Shown: one piece after another, positions 1-6,429 of the stretch
How the letters are laid out: each line of letters starts with the position of its first letter
How positions within the stretch are numbered: position 1 is the first letter of the stretch
NCBI GenBank assembly: GCA_964413635.1
Contig: CAYPTH010000119.1
Coordinates: forward strand, 1 to 8,721
Length of the DNA: 8,721 bases
Direction: 5' to 3'
Source: CAYFQV01 sp964413635
Lineage (GTDB): Bacteria > Spirochaetota > Spirochaetia > DSM-27196 > PWMO01
Translations under genes and position numbers: made by a program
Notes under the pieces: model-generated
The model's input: only the letters and a program-made list of their open reading frames with translations
What the model was told of the DNA's origin: nothing
Databases searched by the model: none

Positions 1-365
1 CGCCGCATGGCAGGGGAGACGAAGCCGAGCACCATGAACGCGGCCGCCGGCAGGAGCATGATGTTGCGAAGCAATACATGGGGACGCCTCCTTCCCATGG
101 CGGCAATCTCCACCGTCAGCGTGTAAATGGTCGCTGGAACCAGGGGCCACAGAGCGCCGGCGTCTACCCACGCCTGCGCCTGACTCAGGGTCGCGGCGTA
201 CCGGTACCCCCATTCGATGAAGACCAAGAGCGCCTGGGCGATCGCAAAGTTGGCAAAGGCGCGAATGGGAGGACTCTTCGGGGCACGCGCGAGGACCCAT
301 ATGGCAATGGTAAAGATAACCGTCGCCCCGCCGAGGGGGAACCATACAATGAAGACGTGTATCAC
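1..365 (-). CDS. Multi-spanning membrane sensor, N-terminal part (runs off left edge)
   Basis: An open minus-strand frame of 121 codons starts at GTG 365 and continues past the window edge. It shows four hydrophobic segments, at about residues 2-26, 35-55, 71-90 and 98-117, separated by short loops. The pattern resembles the N-terminal 7TM region found ahead of histidine kinase or GGDEF output domains: the third segment contains LWPLVPATIYTLTVEI and the fourth LLPAAAFMVLGFVSP. The output domain would lie beyond the window, so the kinase or cyclase call is inference. The GTG start is the only ATG, GTG or TTG in frame after the stop of the neighbouring ABC gene, 49 bp upstream on the same strand. 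No convincing Shine-Dalgarno sequence precedes it. An 8-codon mini-ORF (385 to 362) ends in a TGA that overlaps this GTG, so the true N-terminus could differ. Coding is supported by the coherent membrane topology; the family name is uncertain. Confidence 0.6.
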   Translation of the reverse strand, partial: MIHVFIVWFPLGGATVIFTIAIWVLARAPKSPPIRAFANFAIAQALLVFIEWGYRYAATLSQAQAWVDAGALWPLVPATIYTLTVEIAAMGRRRPHVLLRNIMLLPAAAFMVLGFVSPAMR

Positions 366-414
366 AAGAAGAGAAGATAGCGCATATCGACCGCTATCGA
401 AAGCGCCGGCTCCG

Positions 415-1176
415 TTATGACTCTTGGAACTGCAGCAAGCGCGACTCGGGACACGCCGCAACAATCTGATCTCCCTCACCAAAGCTCAGGTGGGGAGGCG
501 CGTACGCGGTGAGACGTCGAGGAGCGGGAGTGAGGCTAGTACCGGTGATGCGGCAGATGATCTCCTGGTATTCTCCGAGAAATCGCTGCTCTTCGACCAC
601 GCCTTGATAAGCTATGCAGTTGGGGTAGGGGCAGTGGGTACCGGCGCAGACCAGCACATCCCGGGGACGAATGTGGACGATCTCGCCGGCGAGGTCGGCA
701 CCAGCCGACGCGGGAGCGCCGACGGCTGAAGCGTCCCCTCCCGGCGCGGGGGGCTCGTTTACGGGGCCGAAGAACTCGGCCACATAGCGCGACGTGGGAC
801 GTTCATAGAGCTCTCGCGGCGCGCCGGTCTGCAGTATGCGCCCGGCGCTCATGACGGCAATTCGGTCCGAGATGGCGAAGGCTTCCTTCCAGTCGTGAGT
901 AACCATGACGGCGCTGGTTCCCTCGGCCCGGATGAGCGCCTCTACATCGCGGAGCAGGCGAGAACGCAGACCGACATCCAGATTGTTGAAGGGTTCGTCC
1001 AGCAGGATGACCTGCGGCCGCGGCGCCAAGGCCCGAGCAAGGGCGGCACGCTGCGCCTGTCCCCCGGAAATCTGATGGGGGTAGCGATCGGCCAACTCGG
1101 TGAGGCCGGCCAACTCCAAGAGCTCGGCGACCCGGGGGTTCCGCTGCACCCCGAGCTGCCGGACCGGAGCTTTCAT
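415..1176 (-). pseudogene. ABC transporter ATP-binding protein, 5'-truncated (no Walker A)
   Basis: From the first ATG that could serve (1176) this frame encodes 253 residues clearly derived from a CUT1/PotA/FbpC-type importer ATPase. Visible motifs are the ABC signature ISGGQ at 36-40 followed by AQRAALARAL, Walker B VILLDE at 56-61, the D-loop NNLD, and the H-loop His95 in VTHD. A TOBE-like C-terminal region follows from about 165 (HIRPRDV, then RFLGEYQEI). Members of this family are usually about 350 residues long with Walker A near residue 40 and the signature about 100 residues later. Here the sequence before the signature covers only about 35 residues, so Walker A and the Q-loop are missing. 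The frame stays open upstream to 1302, but that part is antisense to the neighbouring sensor gene and has no ABC character. Without the P-loop the product should not hydrolyse ATP. Substrate is unknown and no permease or binding protein for it is visible. Confidence 0.8.
616..648 (-). other. Cysteine cluster within the TOBE-like domain of the ABC remnant
   Basis: The codons read CAGTHCPYPNC, three cysteines spaced C-x4-C-x4-C with an adjacent histidine, just after the HIRPRDV strand of the TOBE-like domain. This is at about residues 177-187 of the 253-residue remnant. TOBE domains of this ATPase group do not usually carry cysteine clusters. A metal- or redox-sensing role is only a suggestion. 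Confidence 0.4.
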
Positions 1177-1185
1177 GACGCTCGG
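1160..1185. other. Head-to-head truncation junction between ABC ATPase and membrane sensor
   Basis: Left of about 1172, minus-strand translation follows the ABC ATPase family (RQLGVQRNPRVAELLELAGL). Right of about 1177, plus-strand translation follows the extracellular sensor domain (ARLFIYSIDTAATFYIDG). Both genes enter this point in mid-domain and both lack their N-terminal portion. The join therefore lies in roughly 1160-1185, with no space for promoters or start regions of either gene. A 6-bp inverted repeat, CCGAGC at 1151-1156 and GCTCGG at 1180-1185, flanks it, but repeats this short are common in GC-rich DNA. The cause could be a genomic deletion or an amplification or assembly chimera. 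Confidence 0.7.
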
Positions 1186-1731
1186 CTGTTCATCTACAGC
1201 ATTGATACCGCCGCCACATTCTACATTGACGGTCGCGAAATATACTCTTGGAACGCCTGGCGACCCGGCAGCGAAGCCGCTTTCGCCGGGTGGCCGTGGC
1301 ACGCCGTGCCGCTGCCGGCGGACTCAGCCGGGAAAGCGCTCTACGTATCGGTGTATTCGGATTATCGGGACATCGGTTTGTGGGGGAGGCTCTTCGTTTC
1401 GAGCGCGCCGACGCTCTACGGCTCTATTGTGACCCGCGATTCGCCGCACTTCGTTATTGTCATCATGTCGCTGACCATGATGACCGCAACGGTGGTGGGC
1501 ATTGGGTTCACCGATAATCGGCGACTGGTCGCGCTCTTCCTGACGCTATTGGGCGTGGTCATTGTGGCGGCGGTCGCGTCGACCTTGACGCGGCAATTCG
1601 TGGTCGACGATCCCCTGCTCTGGTTTTTGGTCTCGACCAACGTGTATCTCGCGGCTGTCGCGCTGTGTTTCCTGGTCCTGAGTGAGTTGATCCGCGGCAC
1701 CTTTCGGCACATCCTTGCCGGGGCGGCATGA
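1177..1731 (+). pseudogene. Membrane sensor half of a diguanylate cyclase, 5'-truncated and frame-broken
   Basis: This frame encodes a beta-rich extracytoplasmic sensor segment followed by transmembrane helices. The sensor part reads FYIDGREIYSWN, then WHAVPLP, then LYVSVYSDYRDIGLWGRLFV, a jelly-roll-like arrangement related to the extracellular domains of 7TMR-DISM-type receptors. Three hydrophobic helices follow, at about nt 1449-1508, 1525-1590 and 1615-1680. No start codon, ribosome site or signal peptide belongs to it: upstream of about 1177 the frame runs antisense to the ABC ATPase, back to a GTG at 895. It ends in TGA 1729-1731, where the next frame continues with the remaining helices and a GGDEF domain. 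I read it as the first half of one sensor/cyclase that lost its N-terminus at the 1172 junction and its continuity near 1720-1731. Family assignment comes from pattern similarity only. Confidence 0.65.
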
Positions 1732-2627
1732 ATCTCGGCTACGCCTTTGCTTTGGTCGAGCTTATTCCCCTGATTGTCGTCACCGATGTCTCCGTTGTCG
1801 TCGGCCTGCTCCTTGGCGTCGCCGGTGTAGTCTCAGGGAGCGTGCGAGAATCGAAGCATACCTTCTTGGTAATCACCTTTCTCCTCATGGGGGCCTTTAC
1901 CCTCATCGACATCCTGGTCTCGTACGGGGTCATTCCATGGTTCGACTCTCTGATCAACCTGGTACTATTCCAGCTGGTCGTGGGGATCGGATATCTGGTG
2001 TTTCACCGCTTCACGGATGCGACTCGGCAGACCCAAGAACTGGTTGCGGCGAATCTACGTCTCCAGGAGGAGAAACGCCACTTCGAGCACAAAGCGAAAC
2101 ACGACCAACTCAGCGGTCTGTACAATCGGGAGTACCTGACCCTGGCACTGCGAGAGGCTATGCTGGGCGCTGCCATGCAGGAACAGGATCTCTCGATCGC
2201 CATCTTTGATATTGACCGCTTCAAGGGAATCAACGACTCCTTGGGGCACAACGTCGGCGATTGCGTTATTCGCGGCACCGCCGAGTTGCTTCGGCAGTAC
2301 ACACGAGATACCGAGATCGTCGGCCGCTACGGTGGGGATGAGTTCCTGGTCGTCTTTCGGGCGTGTAAGAGCGAGCGAGCCAAGGAGATCGCCGAGCGCC
2401 TCCGTCGCGGCTTCGAAGAGCATCAGTGGCCGCAGCTTCACTCAATCGGCATCTCGGTCGGCGTAGCCGAGTACCGGGGCGAAGAATTGGAGTCCTTCGT
2501 AGATCGTGCCGACAAGGCGCTGTACACGGCCGAATCCTTGGGGCGCAATCAAGTCTACGTATTTCCGGACGAATACAGCCCGCCGCCGATCCTTCGCACA
2601 CCGCCGGCTCCGGCTCCTTCCAGTTGA
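1728..2627 (+). CDS. GGDEF diguanylate cyclase, membrane-anchored catalytic half
   Basis: The 299-residue frame makes cyclic di-GMP from two GTP if active. Residues 1-95 hold about three hydrophobic segments (about 8-36, 46-68 and 73-93). Residues 97-122 look like a short coiled-coil linker (TRQTQELVAANLRLQEEK), and the GGDEF domain spans about 123-280. The catalytic features are present: metal-binding Asp161 in FDIDRFK, the substrate-contacting ND at 169-170, and GGDEF at 202-206. The product-inhibition site is RDTE at 193-196, so Glu replaces the Asp of the usual RxxD. A Pro-rich tail ends the protein. ATG 1728 overlaps the stop of the preceding frame (ATGA), yet no Shine-Dalgarno sequence precedes it, and the helices continue the 7TM bundle begun upstream. 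It is therefore probably the 3' part of a frameshifted gene rather than an independent one. The GGDEF call is secure; the start is not. Confidence 0.8.
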   Translation: MNLGYAFALVELIPLIVVTDVSVVVGLLLGVAGVVSGSVRESKHTFLVITFLLMGAFTLIDILVSYGVIPWFDSLINLVLFQLVVGIGYLVFHRFTDATRQTQELVAANLRLQEEKRHFEHKAKHDQLSGLYNREYLTLALREAMLGAAMQEQDLSIAIFDIDRFKGINDSLGHNVGDCVIRGTAELLRQYTRDTEIVGRYGGDEFLVVFRACKSERAKEIAERLRRGFEEHQWPQLHSIGISVGVAEYRGEELESFVDRADKALYTAESLGRNQVYVFPDEYSPPPILRTPPAPAPSS

Positions 2628-2652
2628 CGCGGCGAGGTATAGAGCGTACCCT
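2624..2652 (+). promoter_or_regulatory. Candidate promoter for the DtxR-family gene
   Basis: TTGACG (2624-2629), five of six matches to a sigma-70 -35 box, lies 17 bp before TACCCT (2647-2652), a weak -10 with three of six matches. Transcription would begin at about 2658-2660, at or next to the GTG start codon at 2659, which suggests a leaderless or nearly leaderless mRNA. The -35 overlaps the stop codon of the cyclase gene. This is pattern-based only. Confidence 0.3.
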
Positions 2653-2658
2653 AAGGAT

Positions 2659-3183
2659 GTGAGCGCAATTCCAGGACTTACCGAGTCCGAAGAGACATAT
2701 CTGGAAGCGATCTACCGAATCCAGATAACCAACGACGTGGTACGGGCAAAGGATATTGCCCACGCCTTGAACGTGAAGCCCGCCAGCGTCACGGAGAAGG
2801 TGCGTGGCCTCGCCGCAAAGGGCATTGTTCACTACGAGCCCTATAGCGTGGTGAAGCTCACCGATGCGGGGGTGCGAAACGGTCGCCAACTGCTGCTACG
2901 ACATCGCGCCACTGAGGATTTTCTCCACGGGGTCCTCGGGATTGATTCTACGGAAGCTTTCCAGATCGCCAACAAGATTGAGCACGCCATCCCGCCCCAC
3001 GTCTTGTGTCGCCTCGTCCAGTTCAATGAGCACTACGAGAAGGTTGTCGACGAGAAGTACGCGTGGAACGAAGCGTGCAGAGACCTCTGTCGACGCCGCT
3101 ACGTGGAGACGTGCATCAAGGCGGACGCGACGATAACCCGGCGGAAGCGCACCCCCAGCAAGCCCCTCGCCGCCACAGACTGA
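2659..3183 (+). CDS. DtxR/MntR-family metal-dependent transcriptional regulator
   Basis: The 174-residue protein has a winged helix-turn-helix at about 10-66 (DIAHALNVKPASVTEKVRGL) and a metal-binding/dimerisation domain at about 70-130 (LRHRATEDFLHGVLGID, then IEHAIPPHV). This is the architecture of manganese or iron repressors that bind operators when metal-loaded. By my alignment to MntR and DtxR, the conserved ligands Glu16, His82, Glu108 and His109 are kept. The position of MntR Asp8/DtxR Met10 is Thr13, and that of MntR Glu99/DtxR Cys102 is Asn105. It lacks the SH3-like third domain of DtxR and instead has a basic tail with four cysteines in the C-terminal half (117, 140, 144, 152). GTG 2659 is chosen because homology begins at once (LTESEETYLEAIY); codons upstream overlap the cyclase gene. 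No good ribosome site is seen. Its stop lies 4 bp from that of the convergent glucosidase gene. No metal transporter is visible nearby, so the target genes are unknown. Confidence 0.88.
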   Translation: MSAIPGLTESEETYLEAIYRIQITNDVVRAKDIAHALNVKPASVTEKVRGLAAKGIVHYEPYSVVKLTDAGVRNGRQLLLRHRATEDFLHGVLGIDSTEAFQIANKIEHAIPPHVLCRLVQFNEHYEKVVDEKYAWNEACRDLCRRRYVETCIKADATITRRKRTPSKPLAATD

Positions 3184-3187
3184 TCCG

Positions 3188-4873
3188 TCAAGACAACTCG
3201 AAGATACGCGCCTCAAATGGGCGAAGCTCCGCTGCGTCATTGGCGGGGCCGTTGCCCTCGTAATTCGTCAGCAACAAGCGCGCTCCCGCCGGCGCCGGAT
3301 AGCCGGAGGCGCCCTGCCCGGTCAGATTGAGAACGATGAGCACCGCCTCGCCCTTGATGCTTCGTTCGAAGGCAAAGGTACCGTCGTCGGATGCACGCGA
3401 CTCGTCCGCGGCGCGGAGCTGAAACGATCCGTAGACGAGTGCCTGGTGCTCCTTTCGGAGCGTTAGGAGCAGCCGATAGAAATGGAGGATCGAGTTCGGG
3501 TCCTCCTCCGCAGCGACAACGTTAACGCGGTCATGGTTGGGATTGACCCCGATCCAGGGCGTGCCGGCGGTGAACCCGGCGTTCACCGCGCGGTTCCACT
3601 GCATTGGGGTGCGGCCGTTGTCGCGGCTCATCACGTGGATCGATTGCAGGAGCTTCTCCGGGTCCTCGCCCCGGGCGCGGCCGGCGCGGTAGTAGTTGAG
3701 AGATTCGACGTCGCGATAGTCGTCAATCGACGGGAAGGCTACATTTGTCATGCCGATTTCCTCCCCGGCGAAGATGAAGGGGGTTCCTCGTTGGCACACG
3801 TTGAGCACGGCAAGCATCTTTGCCGACTCCTTCCAGTACGCGCCGTCGTCGCCGAAGCGCGAGACGGCGCGGGGTTGGTCGTGGTTGCAGAGGTAGTTCG
3901 CCACCCACGCACGTCCGTCCAAACCCTCCTGCCACCGCCTCACGCAGTCACGCAAGAAAGCCGCTCGAAGTGGCTGAATGTCCCATTTGCCCCCCGGGCC
4001 GTGGTCGAGCTCCATGAGTGCAAAATGGATGAGCATGTTCAGCTCGGTTCCGTCCAGGTTGGCGAACTGCACTGCGTCCTCGACATCCGCCCCAATGCAC
4101 TCACCGACGGTCAACGCGTCGTAGTCATTCAAGACCTCCCGGCGCATCTCACCGAGGAACTCGTGAACCCGCGGTCCGTTGAGGAAGTACCGCGAACCGG
4201 GCAGGTACTTCCCCGAGGGGTCGGTGTCATCGGCGAAAGACTGATCCTTTGAAATCAGGTTAATGACGTCCATGCGAAACCCGTCTACGCCTTTCTCGAA
4301 CCACCACCTCATCATCTCGTAGATCTCTTGCCGGAGGACCGGATTCTCCCAATTGAGATCCGGTTGTTCCTTCGCAAACAGGTGGAGATAGTACGCGCCG
4401 GTGGTCTCATCCCAGGTCCACGCCGGGCCGCCGAAGAAAGACTCCCAGTTGTTGGGCGGCTCCTGCCCGCCGGCACCACGGCCGTCCCTCCACACGTAGT
4501 AATCCCGATACGGGCCGGCCGGATCCCGACGCGCGCCGGTGAACCACGCGTGCCGGTCGGAGGTGTGGTTCACGACCAGGTCCATCACCAGGCGGAGCCC
4601 GCGGCGGTGCATGGCCTCAAGAAGCGCCTCCCAATCCGCCATGGTGCCGAACTCGGCCATGATCGCCGTGTAGTCCGAAATGTCGTAGCCGTTATCGACG
4701 TTGGGCGAGTCGTATACCGGGTTGAGCCAGACGACATCGACCCCGAGGGAGACGATGTAATCGAGCTTCTCAATGATTCCGGGTATATCGCCAATGCCGT
4801 CGCCGTTCGAGTCGTAGAAGCTGCGCGGGTAGACCTGGTATACCGCCGCCTCCTGCCACCAGTTCCTGTCCAT
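3188..4873 (-). CDS. Oligo-1,6-glucosidase / alpha-glucosidase (GH13)
   Basis: The 561-residue enzyme matches the usual length of cytoplasmic oligo-1,6-glucosidases, which release glucose from the non-reducing end of isomalto-oligosaccharides and related alpha-glucosides. The GH13 signatures appear in order: the metal-binding loop DSNGDGIGD at 21-29, region I DLVVNH at 98-103, region II GFRMDVINLISK with nucleophile Asp202, region III TVGEC with acid/base Glu258, and region IV NHDQPR with His331 and Asp332. Val203 directly after the nucleophile is the residue associated with alpha-1,6 preference in subfamily GH13_31; alpha-1,4 enzymes usually have Thr or Ala there. There is no signal peptide. 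ATG 4873 is chosen because family homology starts there (NWWQEAAVYQVYP). The frame stays open to an ATG at 4957, but those 28 extra residues are Pro/Arg-rich and unlike the family. The gene is divergent from the alpha-glucoside-binding protein, as expected for an AglA-like partner. Sucrose isomerase or trehalulose-forming variants cannot be wholly excluded. Confidence 0.93.
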   Translation of the reverse strand: MDRNWWQEAAVYQVYPRSFYDSNGDGIGDIPGIIEKLDYIVSLGVDVVWLNPVYDSPNVDNGYDISDYTAIMAEFGTMADWEALLEAMHRRGLRLVMDLVVNHTSDRHAWFTGARRDPAGPYRDYYVWRDGRGAGGQEPPNNWESFFGGPAWTWDETTGAYYLHLFAKEQPDLNWENPVLRQEIYEMMRWWFEKGVDGFRMDVINLISKDQSFADDTDPSGKYLPGSRYFLNGPRVHEFLGEMRREVLNDYDALTVGECIGADVEDAVQFANLDGTELNMLIHFALMELDHGPGGKWDIQPLRAAFLRDCVRRWQEGLDGRAWVANYLCNHDQPRAVSRFGDDGAYWKESAKMLAVLNVCQRGTPFIFAGEEIGMTNVAFPSIDDYRDVESLNYYRAGRARGEDPEKLLQSIHVMSRDNGRTPMQWNRAVNAGFTAGTPWIGVNPNHDRVNVVAAEEDPNSILHFYRLLLTLRKEHQALVYGSFQLRAADESRASDDGTFAFERSIKGEAVLIVLNLTGQGASGYPAPAGARLLLTNYEGNGPANDAAELRPFEARIFELS

Positions 4874-4979
4874 AGTTCCGGAAGGGTAGCACAAGGGTCC
4901 GTCGGGGTGCAGTAGCTCTTGGGGCAGCGGTCGGCGTCGCGGGCCGGCTGGTGTCATGCGATCTAACCCAGATGGCCGA

Positions 4980-5018
4980 TTTACCGCGCCCGTTCTAGCT
5001 CCTACTTTGAGCGTAGAA
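4980..5018 (+). promoter_or_regulatory. Candidate promoter and inverted-repeat operator upstream of the binding protein
   Basis: The 167-bp divergent intergenic region contains an imperfect inverted repeat, TTCTAGCTC (4993-5001) and GAGCGTAGAA (5009-5018), with a 7-nt spacer and one unpaired G. A possible promoter, TTTACC (4980-4985) and TACTTT (5003-5008) 17 bp apart, would place the repeat across the spacer and -10, a typical repressor position. If the transcript starts further upstream, the repeat could instead form an RNA hairpin ahead of the ribosome site. No regulator gene of the LacI type is visible in the window. Confidence 0.35.
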
Positions 5019-5040
5019 ATTCCAAGCGAAAGGAGAATTT

Positions 5041-6405
5041 ATGCGATTCGGAACACGAATTCTCGTCTCCGTGCTCGTTATGGTGGCGCTCATTGCCACC
5101 GGAGCGTTTGCGGGGGGACAGCAGCAACAGGGCGACCAGCAACAACAGCAGGAGGGTGCCGAAGCCACCAACCCGACCGACAATCCCTGGACAAACGGCC
5201 AGGATCTCTCGGGTACGACGGTGACGGTATTCGGCGCCTTCGTTGATCCGGGAGCCGAGCTCTTTGACGAGGGAATGGTTCCCTTCGAGCGACAGACCGG
5301 CATTGAGGTGCAGTACGAAGGGTCGAGCGACTTCGAGTCCTTGATTACCGTCCGTGCCGAGGGTGGAGATCCACCGGACATTGCAGCGTTTCCGCAGCCG
5401 GGACTTCTCCAGGACTTCGTAAGCCGCGGCCTCGTAGTCGACTTGAACGAGTGGTTCGACCGCTCCTACCTGGAACAGCAGTACGACCAGAGCTGGCTCG
5501 ACATTGCCACCATGGATGGTCAGATGGCAGGCGTGTGGTATCGCGCCAACATTAAGAGCCTTGTCTGGTATCCCCAGCCTGAGTTCAGCGAGAACGGCTA
5601 CGAGGTTCCCGAAACCTGGGATGAGATGATCGAGCTCTCCGATCAGATGGTTGAGGACGGCAACACGCCGTGGAGCATTGGCATTGAAAGCTCCGGCGCA
5701 ACCGGTTGGGTCGCGACGGACTGGATGGAAGACATCATGCTCCGCACGGCGACGCCCGAGAAGTACGACCAGTGGGTCGAGGGCGAGCTAGCGTTCAGCT
5801 CCCCGGAAGTTCAACGTGCGGCTGAGATCATGGGTGAGATCTGGTTCAACGAGGACTACGTCCGCGGTGGTACCAACTCCATCCTGACGGTCCCCTTCGG
5901 TGACGCGCCCAACGCGCTCTTCGAGGATCCACCTCGGGCCTATCTCCACCGGCAGGCGAGCTTCATCACCGACTTCTTCCCGGAAGATGCAAATGTCGGT
6001 GAAGACGTCAACTTCTTCTACCTGCCCCCAATTGATGAGGAAGAGGGCTCTCCCGTCCTCGGCGCCGGCGACATCTTTGGTGCCTTCAACGATCGCCCGG
6101 AGGTTCGCGCGGTCATGAAGTATCTGACGACCGGCCAGTCCGTGAAGGCGTGGATCGAGTCCGGCGGCGTCGTCTCTCCCCACAATGACGCCAAGCTCGA
6201 TTGGTACCCCACCGAGGCCAACCGCCGCTACGCCCAGATTCTGCAGAACGCGGACACCTTCCGATTCGACGCATCAGACATGATGCCGGGTCAGGTCGGT
6301 ACCGGAGCGTTCTGGGAACAGATGACCACCTGGGTGCAACAAGGTGGCCAGAACACCGAGCGGATCTTGACGCGTATCGATCAAGCATGGCCTGAAGAAG
6401 AATAG
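5041..6405 (+). CDS. aglE: Alpha-glucoside ABC transporter substrate-binding protein (AglE-like)
   Basis: The 454-residue protein has a Sec signal peptide: basic MRFGTR, a hydrophobic core to about residue 20, then AFA at 22-24 with probable cleavage after Ala24. No lipobox cysteine is present, so it should be a soluble periplasmic protein. A glutamine-rich linker (27-37) precedes the mature fold, which begins near TVTVFGAFVDPGAELFDE at 60. The rest reads as a family 1 (CUT1) sugar-binding protein and closely resembles, from memory, AglE of alpha-glucoside importers: GDPPDIAAFPQPG, SGATGWVATDWMEDIMLRT, GDIFGAF and the C-terminal WP. It would capture maltose, trehalose or other alpha-glucosides and deliver them to a CUT1 permease. 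The ATG follows a strong ribosome site, AAAGGAG at 5029-5035, with 5 nt spacing. The gene is divergent from the glucosidase and followed by a terminator, so it is transcribed alone here. The exact ligand is inferred. Confidence 0.88.
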   Translation: MRFGTRILVSVLVMVALIATGAFAGGQQQQGDQQQQQEGAEATNPTDNPWTNGQDLSGTTVTVFGAFVDPGAELFDEGMVPFERQTGIEVQYEGSSDFESLITVRAEGGDPPDIAAFPQPGLLQDFVSRGLVVDLNEWFDRSYLEQQYDQSWLDIATMDGQMAGVWYRANIKSLVWYPQPEFSENGYEVPETWDEMIELSDQMVEDGNTPWSIGIESSGATGWVATDWMEDIMLRTATPEKYDQWVEGELAFSSPEVQRAAEIMGEIWFNEDYVRGGTNSILTVPFGDAPNALFEDPPRAYLHRQASFITDFFPEDANVGEDVNFFYLPPIDEEEGSPVLGAGDIFGAFNDRPEVRAVMKYLTTGQSVKAWIESGGVVSPHNDAKLDWYPTEANRRYAQILQNADTFRFDASDMMPGQVGTGAFWEQMTTWVQQGGQNTERILTRIDQAWPEEE

Positions 6406-6429
6406 GCCGAAAGCAGCTGCACGAACGCA

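Noticed and set aside
78..420. Two overlapping plus-strand open frames near the left edge
   Set aside because: The minus strand gives a coherent multi-helix membrane protein there, while the plus frames are basic and of low complexity.
1151..1185. 6-bp inverted repeat flanking the truncation junction
   Set aside because: It could suggest a hairpin-mediated join, but arms of 6 bp with a 23-nt spacer are expected by chance in DNA this GC-rich.
2266..2889. 207-residue minus-strand open frame across the cyclase/regulator boundary
   Set aside because: It spans two plus-strand genes with strong motifs in both, so it is a shadow frame.
3482..4252. 256-residue open frame on the plus strand inside the glucosidase gene
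   Set aside because: It is antisense to well-conserved GH13 sequence, including the catalytic regions, and its translation has no recognisable domain. Long antisense frames are common in GC-rich genes.
4883..4888. Minus-strand TACCCT before the glucosidase start, the same hexamer as the candidate -10 of the regulator gene
   Set aside because: No acceptable -35 was found 16-18 bp upstream, so it does not make a supported promoter.
4328..4915. 195-residue plus-strand open frame at the 5' end of the glucosidase gene
   Set aside because: Antisense to the conserved N-terminal GH13 barrel. The sequence is low in information and rich in Val, Arg and Pro.
4874..4957. 28-residue N-terminal extension of the glucosidase from the ATG at 4957
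   Set aside because: The extension (Pro/Arg-rich) does not match the family, whose homology begins at the Met encoded at 4873. It would also occupy most of the divergent promoter region.
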